Shown piece after piece: positions 34,639-43,133 of a stretch of DNA of 43,173 nt (positions are counted from its first letter, which is position 1; each line of letters opens with the position of its first letter). The DNA comes from Methanobrevibacter sp. Lineage in GTDB: Archaea > Methanobacteriota > Methanobacteria > Methanobacteriales > Methanobacteriaceae. The stretch is from the NCBI RefSeq assembly GCF_017410345.1, contig NZ_JAFQQZ010000005.1:1-43173 (forward strand). Direction: 5' to 3'. The translations under genes and the position numbers were made by a program. The notes beneath the pieces are model-generated. The model searched no databases. It was given only the letters and a program-made list of their open reading frames with translations, and was not told where the DNA came from.

Positions 34639-36801
34639 ATGTTGAATAAAAAGATTATATTTATGGCAATACTGCTTATCAGTTTGCTGAGCCTATCTGC
34701 AGTCAGCGCTGCAGATGATGCCGCAACCGATATTGCAAGTGCAGGTGATGATGCTATCATAGAGGAAAGCATCACCGAAGACGTTTCTAATGAAGAACCT
34801 ATATTAGAAGAAAGTGATGAGATAGCTTTAGACAGTGCTGATGATGAAACATTAGGCGTGCCAGCACCTAAACAATTCCAAGCTTTGGATAAAGCAATTA
34901 ATGGAAATGATGACTCTCTTATCACTTTAAACGAAACTTATCTTAATTATAATGATGTAATTGAACAAGGCGTTACCATTGCTAAAAATTGTACCATCGA
35001 TGGTACTGGCCATACATTAACCGGATATGGAAATGGACGTGTTTTCATAATTCCAGATTATGTTGTTGTTACATTGAAGAACATTAACTTTGAGAGGGGT
35101 ACCACAACCGGATCTGGTGGAGCAATTTACGTTAGTATGTACGGACAATGTACTATAATAGACTGTAACTTCACTGAAAATTATGCAAGCCAATATGGTG
35201 GAGCAATCGGATCCGAAAACATAGCCGGTTGTACTGCAATAAACTGTATATTCACAAACAATACTGCAGAAGAATATTCCGGAGCATTAGACTTTGGTAC
35301 TGCAATAAACTGTACATTCACAGAAAACAAGGCAAATGGAGAAAATGGAATGGCTGGAGCAATGTATGGTTATGCATACAACTGTACATTCACAGAAAAC
35401 AATGCAGCCCTATCTGGTGGAGCAATCTTCGGTGATGCATACGACTGTAACTTCACAGGCAATATAGCTGGAAAATCCGGTGGAGCAATATACGGTGGTG
35501 ATGCTACCAATTGTACATTTACCCGTAATTCAGCATGGTATGACGGTGGCGCTATCTATGAGGGTAATGCTATCAATTGTACATTCGCTAACAATTATGC
35601 AGATGCATCTGGTGGTGCTATTTGTAATGGTGATGCTACCAATTGTACATTTACCCGTAATACAGCATGGTATGGTAACGGTGGAGGTATTTATAATGGT
35701 ACTGCTGTGAACTGTAATTTCAGTAATTGTTATTCAGATAGTTGTGGCGGAGCATTAGCTTCTGGTAATGCTATCAATTGTACTTTCACTAACAACAATG
35801 CAGATGCATCTGGTGGTGCTATCTATGAGGGTAATGCAACCAATTGTATTTTCAGCGGTAATGGAGCAAGGGCCAGTGGAAGTGCAGGTGTAAACGCTGG
35901 TGATGCTATTTGTAAGGGTTCTGCAGACAGCTGTATCTTCAATGGAGATACTTGTCTTGATACAGAAATCTATTTGCCTACTTTAAATCCGGGTAATTTC
36001 ATATCCACTTACAATGATGGTAAAAAATTAGATTTCAACTTCACAGCAAACAGTGGCATGCCAATATCAACAAATATTAAAATTGATGTATATAAAGCTA
36101 CTGGAGAATTTGTTAAAACTTATAATGTTTTAAGTGGCAGTGGCTGGAAAGTTCCTCTTGGTGCAGGAACTTACGTTGCTTATTATAATGCAACAGACTT
36201 TGATATTGATAATTTTAAAGGAGTAATAGTAATAAACAAGGCAAAAACTGCTATTACAACTAAAGCAATTACTGCAACCTACAATGTAAACAAATACTTG
36301 ACTATTACATTAAAAGACAGCAATGGCAAAGCATTAAGCGGAGTCAAAGTCACTGTAACCATAGGCACTGCAAAAACATACAAAACCGACAAAAATGGTC
36401 AAATAAAAATCAATGTAGCTAACAAAGTGCCAAAAACCTACACAGTGAAAATCAAATATGCTGGAAACGCTAACTATATAGCATCCTCAAAATCTGTTAA
36501 GGTTGTAGTCAAGAAAGCTACTCCAAAGATGACTGCAAGTGCAAAAACCTTTAAAGTTAAAGTAGCAACCAAAAAGTACACAATTACTTTGAAAAACAAT
36601 AAGAACAAAGTAATGAAAAACACTAAAGTTACTATAACAATCAATAAGAAAACCTTTACTGCTAAAACCAACAGCAAAGGTGTAGCTACCTTCAAGATCA
36701 CCAACTTGAAGAAAAAAGGAAAATACACTGCAACCATCAAATACGCTGGTAGCAAATACTACAAAGCATTAAGCAAAAAAGCTACAATAACTGTAAATTA
36801 A
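34639..36801 (+). CDS. Secreted adhesin-like protein, beta-helix plus Ig-like repeats
   Basis: 720 residues. A signal peptide (KK, hydrophobic run, cleavage near AVSA-AD, residue 24) is followed by an acidic stretch (25-72) and a right-handed beta-helix of at least 12 coils (about 115-440). In each coil a Cys-x-Phe recurs at 22-nt-codon spacing: C176, 203, 225, 249, 270, 292, 314, 336, 359, 381, 403, 432, often inside an N-C-T sequon, with GGAIY on the next face. Two Ig-like repeats (about 534-625 and 626-720) share TITLKxxxxK and YxxxIKYAG blocks and are very lysine rich. Such proteins coat Methanobrevibacter cells and are thought to bind partner microbes or surfaces. No membrane anchor or sortase-type motif is visible. 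Confidence 0.88.
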   Translation: MLNKKIIFMAILLISLLSLSAVSAADDAATDIASAGDDAIIEESITEDVSNEEPILEESDEIALDSADDETLGVPAPKQFQALDKAINGNDDSLITLNETYLNYNDVIEQGVTIAKNCTIDGTGHTLTGYGNGRVFIIPDYVVVTLKNINFERGTTTGSGGAIYVSMYGQCTIIDCNFTENYASQYGGAIGSENIAGCTAINCIFTNNTAEEYSGALDFGTAINCTFTENKANGENGMAGAMYGYAYNCTFTENNAALSGGAIFGDAYDCNFTGNIAGKSGGAIYGGDATNCTFTRNSAWYDGGAIYEGNAINCTFANNYADASGGAICNGDATNCTFTRNTAWYGNGGGIYNGTAVNCNFSNCYSDSCGGALASGNAINCTFTNNNADASGGAIYEGNATNCIFSGNGARASGSAGVNAGDAICKGSADSCIFNGDTCLDTEIYLPTLNPGNFISTYNDGKKLDFNFTANSGMPISTNIKIDVYKATGEFVKTYNVLSGSGWKVPLGAGTYVAYYNATDFDIDNFKGVIVINKAKTAITTKAITATYNVNKYLTITLKDSNGKALSGVKVTVTIGTAKTYKTDKNGQIKINVANKVPKTYTVKIKYAGNANYIASSKSVKVVVKKATPKMTASAKTFKVKVATKKYTITLKNNKNKVMKNTKVTITINKKTFTAKTNSKGVATFKITNLKKKGKYTATIKYAGSKYYKALSKKATITVN
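35500..35860 (+). repeat. Near-identical DNA repeats inside the beta-helix region
   Basis: The sequence starting GATGCTACCAATTGTACATT occurs at 35500 and 35632, 132 nt apart (two coils), nearly identical over about 45 nt. GGTAATGCTATCAATTGTAC occurs at 35563 and 35764, 201 nt apart (three coils). All offsets are multiples of three. This indicates recent in-frame duplication or conversion among coils. Confidence 0.75.
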
Positions 36802-36813
36802 ATTTAAAATAAG

Positions 36814-36841
36814 AAGAGTTTATTTATTAAACTCTTTTTTC
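36814..36841 (+). terminator. Terminator after the adhesin-like gene
   Basis: AAGAGTTTA (36814-36822) and TAAACTCTT (36828-36836) form a perfect 9-bp stem with a TTTAT loop followed by T-run, an intrinsic-type terminator shortly after the stop codon. Confidence 0.75.
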
Positions 36842-36979
36842 TCTTTTTTTATTCTAATTAAAAAAATAGCTAAGTAACACTCTTTTTTGAAAAGAAAAAT
36901 TGAAAATAGCTAAATACTCTTTTTAAAAAAATTAAAAAATAATTAATTTTACTTATAAAAAAATAGAATAGGTAAATTA

Positions 36980-37792
36980 CTAATAATTATACCTATCTTC
37001 AATAATCTGACCGTCTTTTATCTGAATTGTTCTCTCTGCCAGATTGGCAATGCCATTATCGTGAGTGACAATGATCAAAGTCACATTATATCTCTCATGC
37101 ATTTCCATAAGCAGATTCAAAATCATCTCTCCAGTCTTGGAATCAAGGGAACCTGTTGGCTCATCTGCCAGAATGATGGAAGGGTTGTTCACCAGTGCCC
37201 TTGCAATGGCTACCCTTTGACGTTGGCCTCCAGACAATTTATTAGGCCTTTGCTTTTTCTTGTCCTCCAATCCTACAGCGGAAATGATCTCATCTACTCT
37301 CCTTTTCATATCCTTATTTGACATATCAGTTGCCAACAAGGGAATCTGAACATTGTCTGAAACAGACAGGTTAGGAATAAGGTTATGCAATTGGAAAACG
37401 AACCCAATTCTTTCCTTTCTGAAATCGCTTAAGTCCTTTTCCCTTACAAGGTCTATGCCGTCAATGAAAATCTTTCCTATGGTAGGCTTGTCCAAAGCAC
37501 CGAGCATATTGAGAAGTGTGGATTTTCCAGAACCTGAAGGACCAATAATGGAAACGAATTCACCTTCAAAGATATCCACATTTATGCCATTCAATGCTTT
37601 AACGGATCCGTTGTCATACTCTTTTACTACATCGAATAAGCTGATTAATGGCTCTTCATAATAATATTCATCATCATCCTCTTCGACATATGTATCGTTG
37701 TAGATGTATTCATCATCTTCAGAGACTTCAGGATAGATGTATTCATCATCACTGACAGAATGTTCAGGATAAATATATTCGTTGTCTTCCAT
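36980..37792 (-). CDS. ABC transporter ATP-binding protein (MacB/LolD type) with repeat N-terminus
   Basis: 270 residues. Walker A GPSGSGKST at 84-92, signature LSGGQRQRVAIARAL at 186-200, Walker B IILADEPTGSLDS from 206. The wording of the signature and Q-loop matches the MacB/LolD/FtsE group. Unusually, the first 50 residues are an acidic extension with EYIY at 5-8, 17-20 and 28-31 and EYYY at 42-45, absent in normal family members. It lies 8 nt downstream of the permease gene. Substrate unknown; this ABC type exports peptides, drugs or lipoproteins or acts mechanically on envelope proteins. Confidence 0.9.
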   Translation of the reverse strand: MEDNEYIYPEHSVSDDEYIYPEVSEDDEYIYNDTYVEEDDDEYYYEEPLISLFDVVKEYDNGSVKALNGINVDIFEGEFVSIIGPSGSGKSTLLNMLGALDKPTIGKIFIDGIDLVREKDLSDFRKERIGFVFQLHNLIPNLSVSDNVQIPLLATDMSNKDMKRRVDEIISAVGLEDKKKQRPNKLSGGQRQRVAIARALVNNPSIILADEPTGSLDSKTGEMILNLLMEMHERYNVTLIIVTHDNGIANLAERTIQIKDGQIIEDRYNY

Positions 37793-37800
37793 AAAATCAC

Positions 37801-38937
37801 CTATTCGTACCTCAATGCCTCTGTTGGAGCAAGTTTGGATGCCTTATATGCAGGATAGATTCCACCTATTATACCTACAATGATTGTGATTCCAAATGCA
37901 AGTATGAATGTCTTTGGAGAGTATCCCAATGCAAAGTTCTCAACATTGAACAGCCTGAGACCCACTTCAGGTATCAATATTCCAAATATTGAACCGACTA
38001 TGCCTGATATGGTTGTCAGTACCAAGGTTTCACCTAGAATCATGGTGAGAATCTTTCTTGATTTCCATCCAACTGACTTCAACACTCCAATTTCCTTTGT
38101 CCTTTCATAGACTGACATGACCATTGTGTTTATGATTCCAATGGCTCCCACAATGATTGCAAGTGCTGAAACGGCAAGGGTGGCAGTATCCAATATTCCT
38201 AAAACATTTCCTGCTATTGAAGACATCTCCTCGCTTGTTATGGCCATGAAGTCATCATAGTCCTCTTCAATCTTATCTGAAATCTCGGTGTCGTTGACAT
38301 CCTCGCCGGTTTTGACAATGACACTTGAAACCTTATCCGTATCAGTGATGTTCTGCAATGTGTCCAATGGGACAAAGATGCCGCTGTCTACAAATGAGCT
38401 GCCTGTCTCAAAGATTCCCACAACATTGAACTCCCTGTTCTGTATTGTTATGTTGTCCCCTTTGCTGACATTGTTCAGTTCAGCATACTGGGCTCCTATG
38501 ATGGCATCCCTTGAGCCATTTTCATATACATCGCCATCAACATCCTTGATGCCGACCATATAAAGCTTATCCGGATCCAGTCCAAGGATATTTGTAAAGC
38601 TCCTTCCAGAGTCCGAATCCTGCGACATCAGCCGATCCATATCCATTTCAGTTGCCGTAAGCTCGCCGGCAGCATCAATCACACCAGACCTATTCCTTAT
38701 TTCATCAACAACTTCCGTGCTTATCATTCCTGCATTGGTCCCGACAGTACTGGAATTGCTGACTGTTATCTCAGCTGCAACATCATTAAGGGAGGTTTGA
38801 ACCGAATCCTCCATTCCAGTAGTGATAAGACCTAAAGCAACAATGGTTGTAATCCCTATTGCAATTCCAATAATGGACAATGCACTTCGGGTCTTGTTCC
38901 TAAATGGGTTCTTTAAAATTAATGTGATAAATCTTAT
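37801..38937 (-). CDS. ABC transporter permease (MacB/FtsX family), non-AUG or frameshifted start
   Basis: Partner of the ATPase 8 nt downstream. Four membrane segments with a large extracellular MacB core domain after the first: first TM LSIIGIAIGITTIVALGLITTG, then the periplasmic-type domain, and three C-terminal TMs with VYERTKEIGVLKSVGWKSRKI between them. The first canonical start is TTG 38880, but the conserved cytoplasmic N-terminus IRFITLILKNPFRNKTRSA is encoded upstream in frame to ATA at 38937, preceded by AAGGGG about 8 nt away. No ATG/GTG/TTG occurs there in this frame. Either an ATA start is used, or one base was lost after ATG 38945. The protein is about 378 residues. Confidence 0.82.
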   Translation of the reverse strand: MRFITLILKNPFRNKTRSALSIIGIAIGITTIVALGLITTGMEDSVQTSLNDVAAEITVSNSSTVGTNAGMISTEVVDEIRNRSGVIDAAGELTATEMDMDRLMSQDSDSGRSFTNILGLDPDKLYMVGIKDVDGDVYENGSRDAIIGAQYAELNNVSKGDNITIQNREFNVVGIFETGSSFVDSGIFVPLDTLQNITDTDKVSSVIVKTGEDVNDTEISDKIEEDYDDFMAITSEEMSSIAGNVLGILDTATLAVSALAIIVGAIGIINTMVMSVYERTKEIGVLKSVGWKSRKILTMILGETLVLTTISGIVGSIFGILIPEVGLRLFNVENFALGYSPKTFILAFGITIIVGIIGGIYPAYKASKLAPTEALRYE

Positions 38938-39061
38938 GTTAACATCCCCTTTTAATCAATTATTATTTAAATCCATCTTAAATGTTAAACTTAACTAAAA
39001 TTTTTTAAAAACAGCTGAAAAATAAGGATAAAAAAGGGGAATATGAAAAGTTAAAAAAAAA

Positions 39062-39085
39062 GAAAAAACATCCTCAAAGGAGGAT
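39062..39085 (-). terminator. Terminator after argD
   Basis: On the transcribed strand ATCCTC and GAGGAT (39085-39080 and 39075-39070) form a 6-bp GC-containing stem with a 4-nt loop, followed by TGTTTTTTC. It lies 22 nt after the argD stop. Confidence 0.65.
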
Positions 39086-39106
39086 AATAAAAAAAGAAAA
39101 AATAAT

Positions 39107-40282
39107 TTAAAGGGAAGCGAAGACTTTGTCCAATGCTTCCACAAGGGCATCGATTTCCCCTTCCTTGACTACAAGAGGAGGAGCAAATCTCAATACATTT
39201 CCGGCAGTGCAGTTGATAAGGAATCCTTCCTCAAGCATCTTGCCGACTATGTCCGCTCCCTCGAAGTCAAGTTCCACACCAACCAAAAGGCCAGCTCCTC
39301 TCACATCTTTAATGAAATCATACTTTCCTTTCAATGGAACTAATTTTGCTAAGAAGTATTCTCCCATAGCCTTACTGTGCTCTACTATTCCTTCCTCTTC
39401 AAATGCATCGAAGACTGCATTTGCTGCAGCACCTGCAAGTGGGCTTCCTGCAAAGGTAGTACCATGGTCACCAGGTACAAATCCTCCAGCCACTTCTTCA
39501 GTAGCCAGGAATGCAGCCATTGGGAATCCTCCACCGATACCTTTTGCTACAGTCATTATGTCAGGCTCAAGGCCGAAGAGTTCATGGGCAAACAAAGCGC
39601 CGCATCTTCCAAATCCTGATTGGACCTCATCTGCAATGATAAGAACTCCCTTTTCCTTGCATAAGTCATTCAATCCTTTGTAGAATTCCGCATCTGCAAC
39701 ATGAACTCCACCTTCACCTTGTACAGGCTCGATGATGATTGCTGCAGTGTCTTCAGTTATTGCCTCTTTAATTGAATCCAAATTGCCGAATTCAACTTTC
39801 TTGAATCCTTTTGGCAAGTTTTCCACATAAGGTGCGCTGTATTCTGGGTGATCGGTTACGGATAATGTCAAGATGGTCCTTCCGTGGAAAGAGTCACCGC
39901 AGTACAATACCTCATGCTTTCCGCTGTACTTTATTGCAAGCTTGATTGCACCTTCATTGGCTTCAGCACCGGAGTTTGCAAAGAACATTCTGTCAAACTT
40001 GGTAGCATCAACCAATTTCTTGGCATAGACTGTTGCAGGTTCGTTGTAGTAAATGCTTGAAACGTGAATCAATTTGGCCGCTTGGTCTTGAATTGCCTTG
40101 ACAAGCTTAGGATGTCCGTGGCCTAAGCAGTTTACGGCAATTCCTGCCAAAAAGTCCAAATACTCTTTACCGTCAATGTCCCATACCTTGACACCTTCTC
40201 CATGGTCAAGCACTATTGGGACTCTGTTGAATGTATTAATGAAATATTTATCTTCAATATCAATGATTTCCTGTGTGTTCAT
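39107..40282 (-). CDS. argD: Acetylornithine aminotransferase ArgD
   Basis: 391 residues. Class III PLP aminotransferase: FANSGAEANEGAIKLA, EPVQGEGGVH, IADEVQSGFGRCG, and the PLP lysine in MTVAKGIGGGFPMAA. It converts N-acetylglutamate semialdehyde to N-acetylornithine in arginine synthesis and may also serve in lysine synthesis as the succinyl-DAP aminotransferase in bacteria. AAGGAG precedes ATG 40282. No other arg genes nearby. Confidence 0.93.
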   Translation of the reverse strand: MNTQEIIDIEDKYFINTFNRVPIVLDHGEGVKVWDIDGKEYLDFLAGIAVNCLGHGHPKLVKAIQDQAAKLIHVSSIYYNEPATVYAKKLVDATKFDRMFFANSGAEANEGAIKLAIKYSGKHEVLYCGDSFHGRTILTLSVTDHPEYSAPYVENLPKGFKKVEFGNLDSIKEAITEDTAAIIIEPVQGEGGVHVADAEFYKGLNDLCKEKGVLIIADEVQSGFGRCGALFAHELFGLEPDIMTVAKGIGGGFPMAAFLATEEVAGGFVPGDHGTTFAGSPLAGAAANAVFDAFEEEGIVEHSKAMGEYFLAKLVPLKGKYDFIKDVRGAGLLVGVELDFEGADIVGKMLEEGFLINCTAGNVLRFAPPLVVKEGEIDALVEALDKVFASL

Positions 40283-40501
40283 AAATAAAAACTCCTTAAT
40301 GATATGATAATTCTTATTAATTGAATAAAATAATCTAATTAAGTTGATTTTTAGATTAAATCAATTTTAACACAATTATATTTATAGTTTATAATATAAA
40401 AAAATAATTAAAGATTGATGATTTGGATTTATGAATTATAAAATAAATTTAAAATAATTAGTGATTAAGAATTATTTAAAAAAACATTTGGATTGATTTA
40501 T

Positions 40502-41545
40502 ATGGCTAAAATAATACTCGGTAAGACAGGCCTTGAAATAGAAAAGAATGGTTTTGGAGCATTGCCTATTCAAAGAGACAGCTTTGATGAGACTGCGGAG
40601 ATAGTCAGAAAGGCATATGCCAATGGAATAAACTTCTATGACACTGCAAGGGCTTATACAGACAGTGAAGAAAAGCTAAACTATGCTTTCAAAGGATTCA
40701 ACGAAGAGTATCCGAGGGAAAGCATCATAATAGCCAGCAAGACTCAAGGAGAGAACAGAAAGGACATAGAAAAGGACATCAAGGTAAGCCTTGACAATCT
40801 TGGAACAGATTACATTGACCTTTACCAAATTCACAACCCATCATTCTGTCCGACAGAAGGGGACGGAAGCGGAGCATACGATGCATTGTTCGACCTTTAC
40901 GATGAGGGAATAATAAGACATATAGGATTCACTTCACACAAATTTGAAATAGCTGAAGAGGCCATAAAATGTGGATTGTACGAAACCATCCAATTCCCAT
41001 TCTCATACCTGACAGGACCTAAGGAATTGGCTATCGTTGAGATGGCAAGGGCAAACAATCTAGGATTCATTGCAATGAAGGCAATGAGCGGAGGACTGAT
41101 TGGAAGCTCCAAGGCAGCTTATGCATATATCAATAGCTTTGAGAATGTAGTCCCTATCTGGGGAGTTCAAAGGATGTCCGAGCTTGATGAATTCCTATCT
41201 TACATGAAGGAAGAACCTCAATTAGACAAGGAATTGGAAGAGATCATCAAAAGGGAAAGAGAGGAATTGGGAGGTGACTTCTGCAGAGGCTGCGGATACT
41301 GCATGCCATGCCCTGAGGGAATTGAAGTGTTCCAATGCGCTAGAATGTCACTATGGATCAGGAGATTCCCATCTGCACCAAGCCTTACACCAGAATCCCA
41401 AGAGAAAATGAAAAAGATTGAGGACTGTACAGAGTGCAGACAATGTGTCAGCAAATGCCCATATGAATTGGACATTCCAGAATTGTTGAAGAAAAACTAT
41501 GAAGATTATAAAAAGATCCTATCCGGCGAGATAAAGGTTGATTAA
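40502..41545 (+). CDS. Aldo/keto reductase with C-terminal 2x[4Fe-4S] domain
   Basis: 347 residues from ATG 40502; a TTG at 40493 is in frame but unlikely. The AKR active site is intact: D and Y in YDTARAYTDSEE, K in IIIASKTQG, H in LYQIHNPS. The C-terminal part has cluster motifs CRGCGYCMPCPEGIEV and CTECRQCVSKCP. These Fe-S aldo/keto reductases are thought to use ferredoxin-type electrons or unusual carbonyl substrates; the substrate is unknown. Divergent from argD. Confidence 0.9.
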   Translation: MAKIILGKTGLEIEKNGFGALPIQRDSFDETAEIVRKAYANGINFYDTARAYTDSEEKLNYAFKGFNEEYPRESIIIASKTQGENRKDIEKDIKVSLDNLGTDYIDLYQIHNPSFCPTEGDGSGAYDALFDLYDEGIIRHIGFTSHKFEIAEEAIKCGLYETIQFPFSYLTGPKELAIVEMARANNLGFIAMKAMSGGLIGSSKAAYAYINSFENVVPIWGVQRMSELDEFLSYMKEEPQLDKELEEIIKREREELGGDFCRGCGYCMPCPEGIEVFQCARMSLWIRRFPSAPSLTPESQEKMKKIEDCTECRQCVSKCPYELDIPELLKKNYEDYKKILSGEIKVD

Positions 41546-41636
41546 AAATCATGACAAAATAGGATTTAAGATAAAAAATAAAAATAAAAAAAGAAGTAGA
41601 AAATCAAAAGAAAAAAAAAGAAATGAAAAAGAGAAT

Positions 41637-41909
41637 TTAAATAATAATCCCAAATGCTTCAAGCATTGCCTGCATACCTAATAGTATAATGGCCACTCCA
41701 CCGATTATCTCAATGTAATCTGCATATTTGATTGCAGCCTTTGTTCCATAGGTTCCAATCAATAACCATGCAATTACAGCTATAAGGCTTAATATAAGCA
41801 AGGTAAGTGGATCCACTCCTGCAACAGCTCCTTGAGAGGATAGGATAAGGTTCTCAATGTTACCGAAAATAAGCAATCCACTGAATGGGGCATAATCCTT
41901 TAGATTCAT
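41637..41909 (-). CDS. Small three-TM membrane protein, paralogue B
   Basis: 90 residues from ATG 41909, 1 nt after the stop of the upstream gene; AGGTG of that gene's end acts as the ribosome site. (A GTG at 41918 is in frame but lies within that site.) Three hydrophobic segments; the first contains LIFGNIENLILSSQGAV and is nearly identical to the same part of the paralogue. The C-terminal TM IEIIGGVAIILLGMQAM resembles TerC/MntP/LysE-type half repeats. Not assigned to a named family. Confidence 0.75.
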   Translation of the reverse strand: MNLKDYAPFSGLLIFGNIENLILSSQGAVAGVDPLTLLILSLIAVIAWLLIGTYGTKAAIKYADYIEIIGGVAIILLGMQAMLEAFGIII

Positions 41910-41910
41910 A

Positions 41911-42186
41911 TTATGCACCTCTTATATTGTTTATAGCTTCATAAACCGCTTGAATACCTAAAATGAATATTGCAAGACCGCCAATAAATCCGATGACATT
42001 GGCATATTGTATTGCTGCATCAGTAAGGACAGTTCCGAGTATGAACCATAGGATAACGACTAAAACACTTAATCCTCCGAGAATCTTTGGATCTGCTCCC
42101 TCAACCACACCTTGAGAAGACAATATTAAATTCTCAATGTTTCCAAAAATGATTAACGCCATAAAAGGCATGTATTGTTCCAACAT
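41911..42186 (-). CDS. Small three-TM membrane protein, paralogue A
   Basis: 91 residues. Three hydrophobic segments; first with LIIFGNIENLILSSQGVV, then GADPKILGGLSVLVVILW, and a C-terminal GFIGGLAIFILGIQAVYEA. It shares FGNIENLILSSQG, DP and the terminal glycine-rich TM with the downstream gene, so the two are tandem paralogues in one transcript and may form a heteromeric transporter. No clear ribosome site precedes ATG 42186; a TTTATAAA box lies about 39 nt upstream. Confidence 0.75.
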   Translation of the reverse strand: MLEQYMPFMALIIFGNIENLILSSQGVVEGADPKILGGLSVLVVILWFILGTVLTDAAIQYANVIGFIGGLAIFILGIQAVYEAINNIRGA

Positions 42187-42405
42187 GATTCTTATTTATA
42201 TGCTTAGTGATATTAATAACTTTATAAAAATAAGAGATGATTTTTAGAAATACTGGCTTTTTTAATTTTTAGGAAATGGCTAAAAAATTCCAAAAAATAA
42301 TTTTAAATATTAGGTGAAATAAATTATAAATAGTATTTTTTAAAAGATGTTTTTAACAAAACTAAAAAATAACTGTTCATTGAAAAGCAAATTAAAGTGA
42401 TTATA

Positions 42406-42834
42406 ATGAAAAAGGCAATTATTGAAACCGAAAAAGGAGATATCGTATTGGAATTATTCCCAAATGAAGCTCCTGGAACTGTAGCAAACTTTGAAAAATT
42501 AGCTAAAGAAGGATTTTACGATGGATTGACCTTCCACAGAGTAATTCCTAACTTTGTGATTCAAGGAGGATGTCCTATCGGAAACGGTACCGGTGGACCA
42601 GGATACACAATCAAATGTGAAACCGAAGGAAACCCTCACAAGCATGGAACCGGAGCATTATCCATGGCACATGCAGGTAAGGACACCGGTGGAAGCCAAT
42701 TCTTCATCACCCACAGTCCGCAACCACACTTAGACGGTGTTCACACAGTATTCGGACAAGTTATCGAAGGTATGGATGTTGTAAACGCTATCCGTCCTGG
42801 AGATAAAATGTTAAAAGTTACTGTTCAAGGCTAA
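42406..42834 (+). CDS. Cyclophilin-type peptidyl-prolyl cis-trans isomerase
   Basis: 142 residues from ATG 42406, preceded by AGTGAT; a GTG at 42397 is inside that site. Cyclophilin motifs: [13 protein letters not shown] with the catalytic Arg, [30 protein letters not shown] and [11 protein letters not shown]. It is the short cytoplasmic type common in methanogens. Catalyses proline isomerisation in protein folding. Confidence 0.96.
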   Translation: MKKAIIETEKGDIVLELFPNEAPGTVANFEKLAKEGFYDGLTFHRVIPNFVIQGGCPIGNGTGGPGYTIKCETEGNPHKHGTGALSMAHAGKDTGGSQFFITHSPQPHLDGVHTVFGQVIEGMDVVNAIRPGDKMLKVTVQG

Positions 42835-42845
42835 AAATAAAATTA

Positions 42846-42871
42846 AAGAGTTTTAAACTCTTCTTTTTTCT
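42846..42871 (+). terminator. Terminator after the cyclophilin gene
   Basis: AAGAGTTT (42846-42853) and AAACTCTT (42855-42862) are complementary; a practical hairpin uses AAGAG/CTCTT with a 7-8 nt loop, followed by CTTTTTTC and a longer T-run. 12 nt after the stop. Confidence 0.65.
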
Positions 42872-43016
42872 TTTTTTAATAATCTAATTCACACATTTGA
42901 CTAATTTTAATGCAATAGCTTAATTAAATTAAATTCTTATTTAAAGTAATTTATTGAAATTATAGAAAAATAAATCTCATTTTAAGTAAAAAAAAAAATT
43001 ATAAAAAATAATATTT

Positions 43017-43133
43017 TTAATCATAGTCTGAATCTTCATCATCTTCAAATATACAACCGCATTCCATACATCGATAGCTTCCATCATCCATTTCAAAACA
43101 AATGGGACACCAACAAGCTGGACACACTGGCAT
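43017..43133 (-). CDS. 38-residue zinc-ribbon-like protein
   Basis: Reads MPVCPACWCPICFEM, then DDGSYRCMECGCIFEDDEDSD and YD. Cysteines are arranged CxxCxCxxC and CxxCxC, enough for one zinc ribbon, followed by an acidic tail. A strong AGGTGAT ribosome site lies 5 nt before ATG 43131-43133, which makes this a convincing gene despite its length. Function unknown; small ribbons like this may bind nucleic acid or a larger complex. The promoter lies at or beyond the window edge. Confidence 0.75.
   Translation of the reverse strand: MPVCPACWCPICFEMDDGSYRCMECGCIFEDDEDSDYD

Noticed and set aside
35229-35710. Alternative-frame plus-strand readings inside the adhesin gene
   Set aside because: Created by repeated codons in the beta-helix; the main frame has the signal peptide and domain repeats.
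39126-39683. 185-codon plus-strand frame opposite argD
   Set aside because: Antisense shadow of a well-conserved aminotransferase gene.
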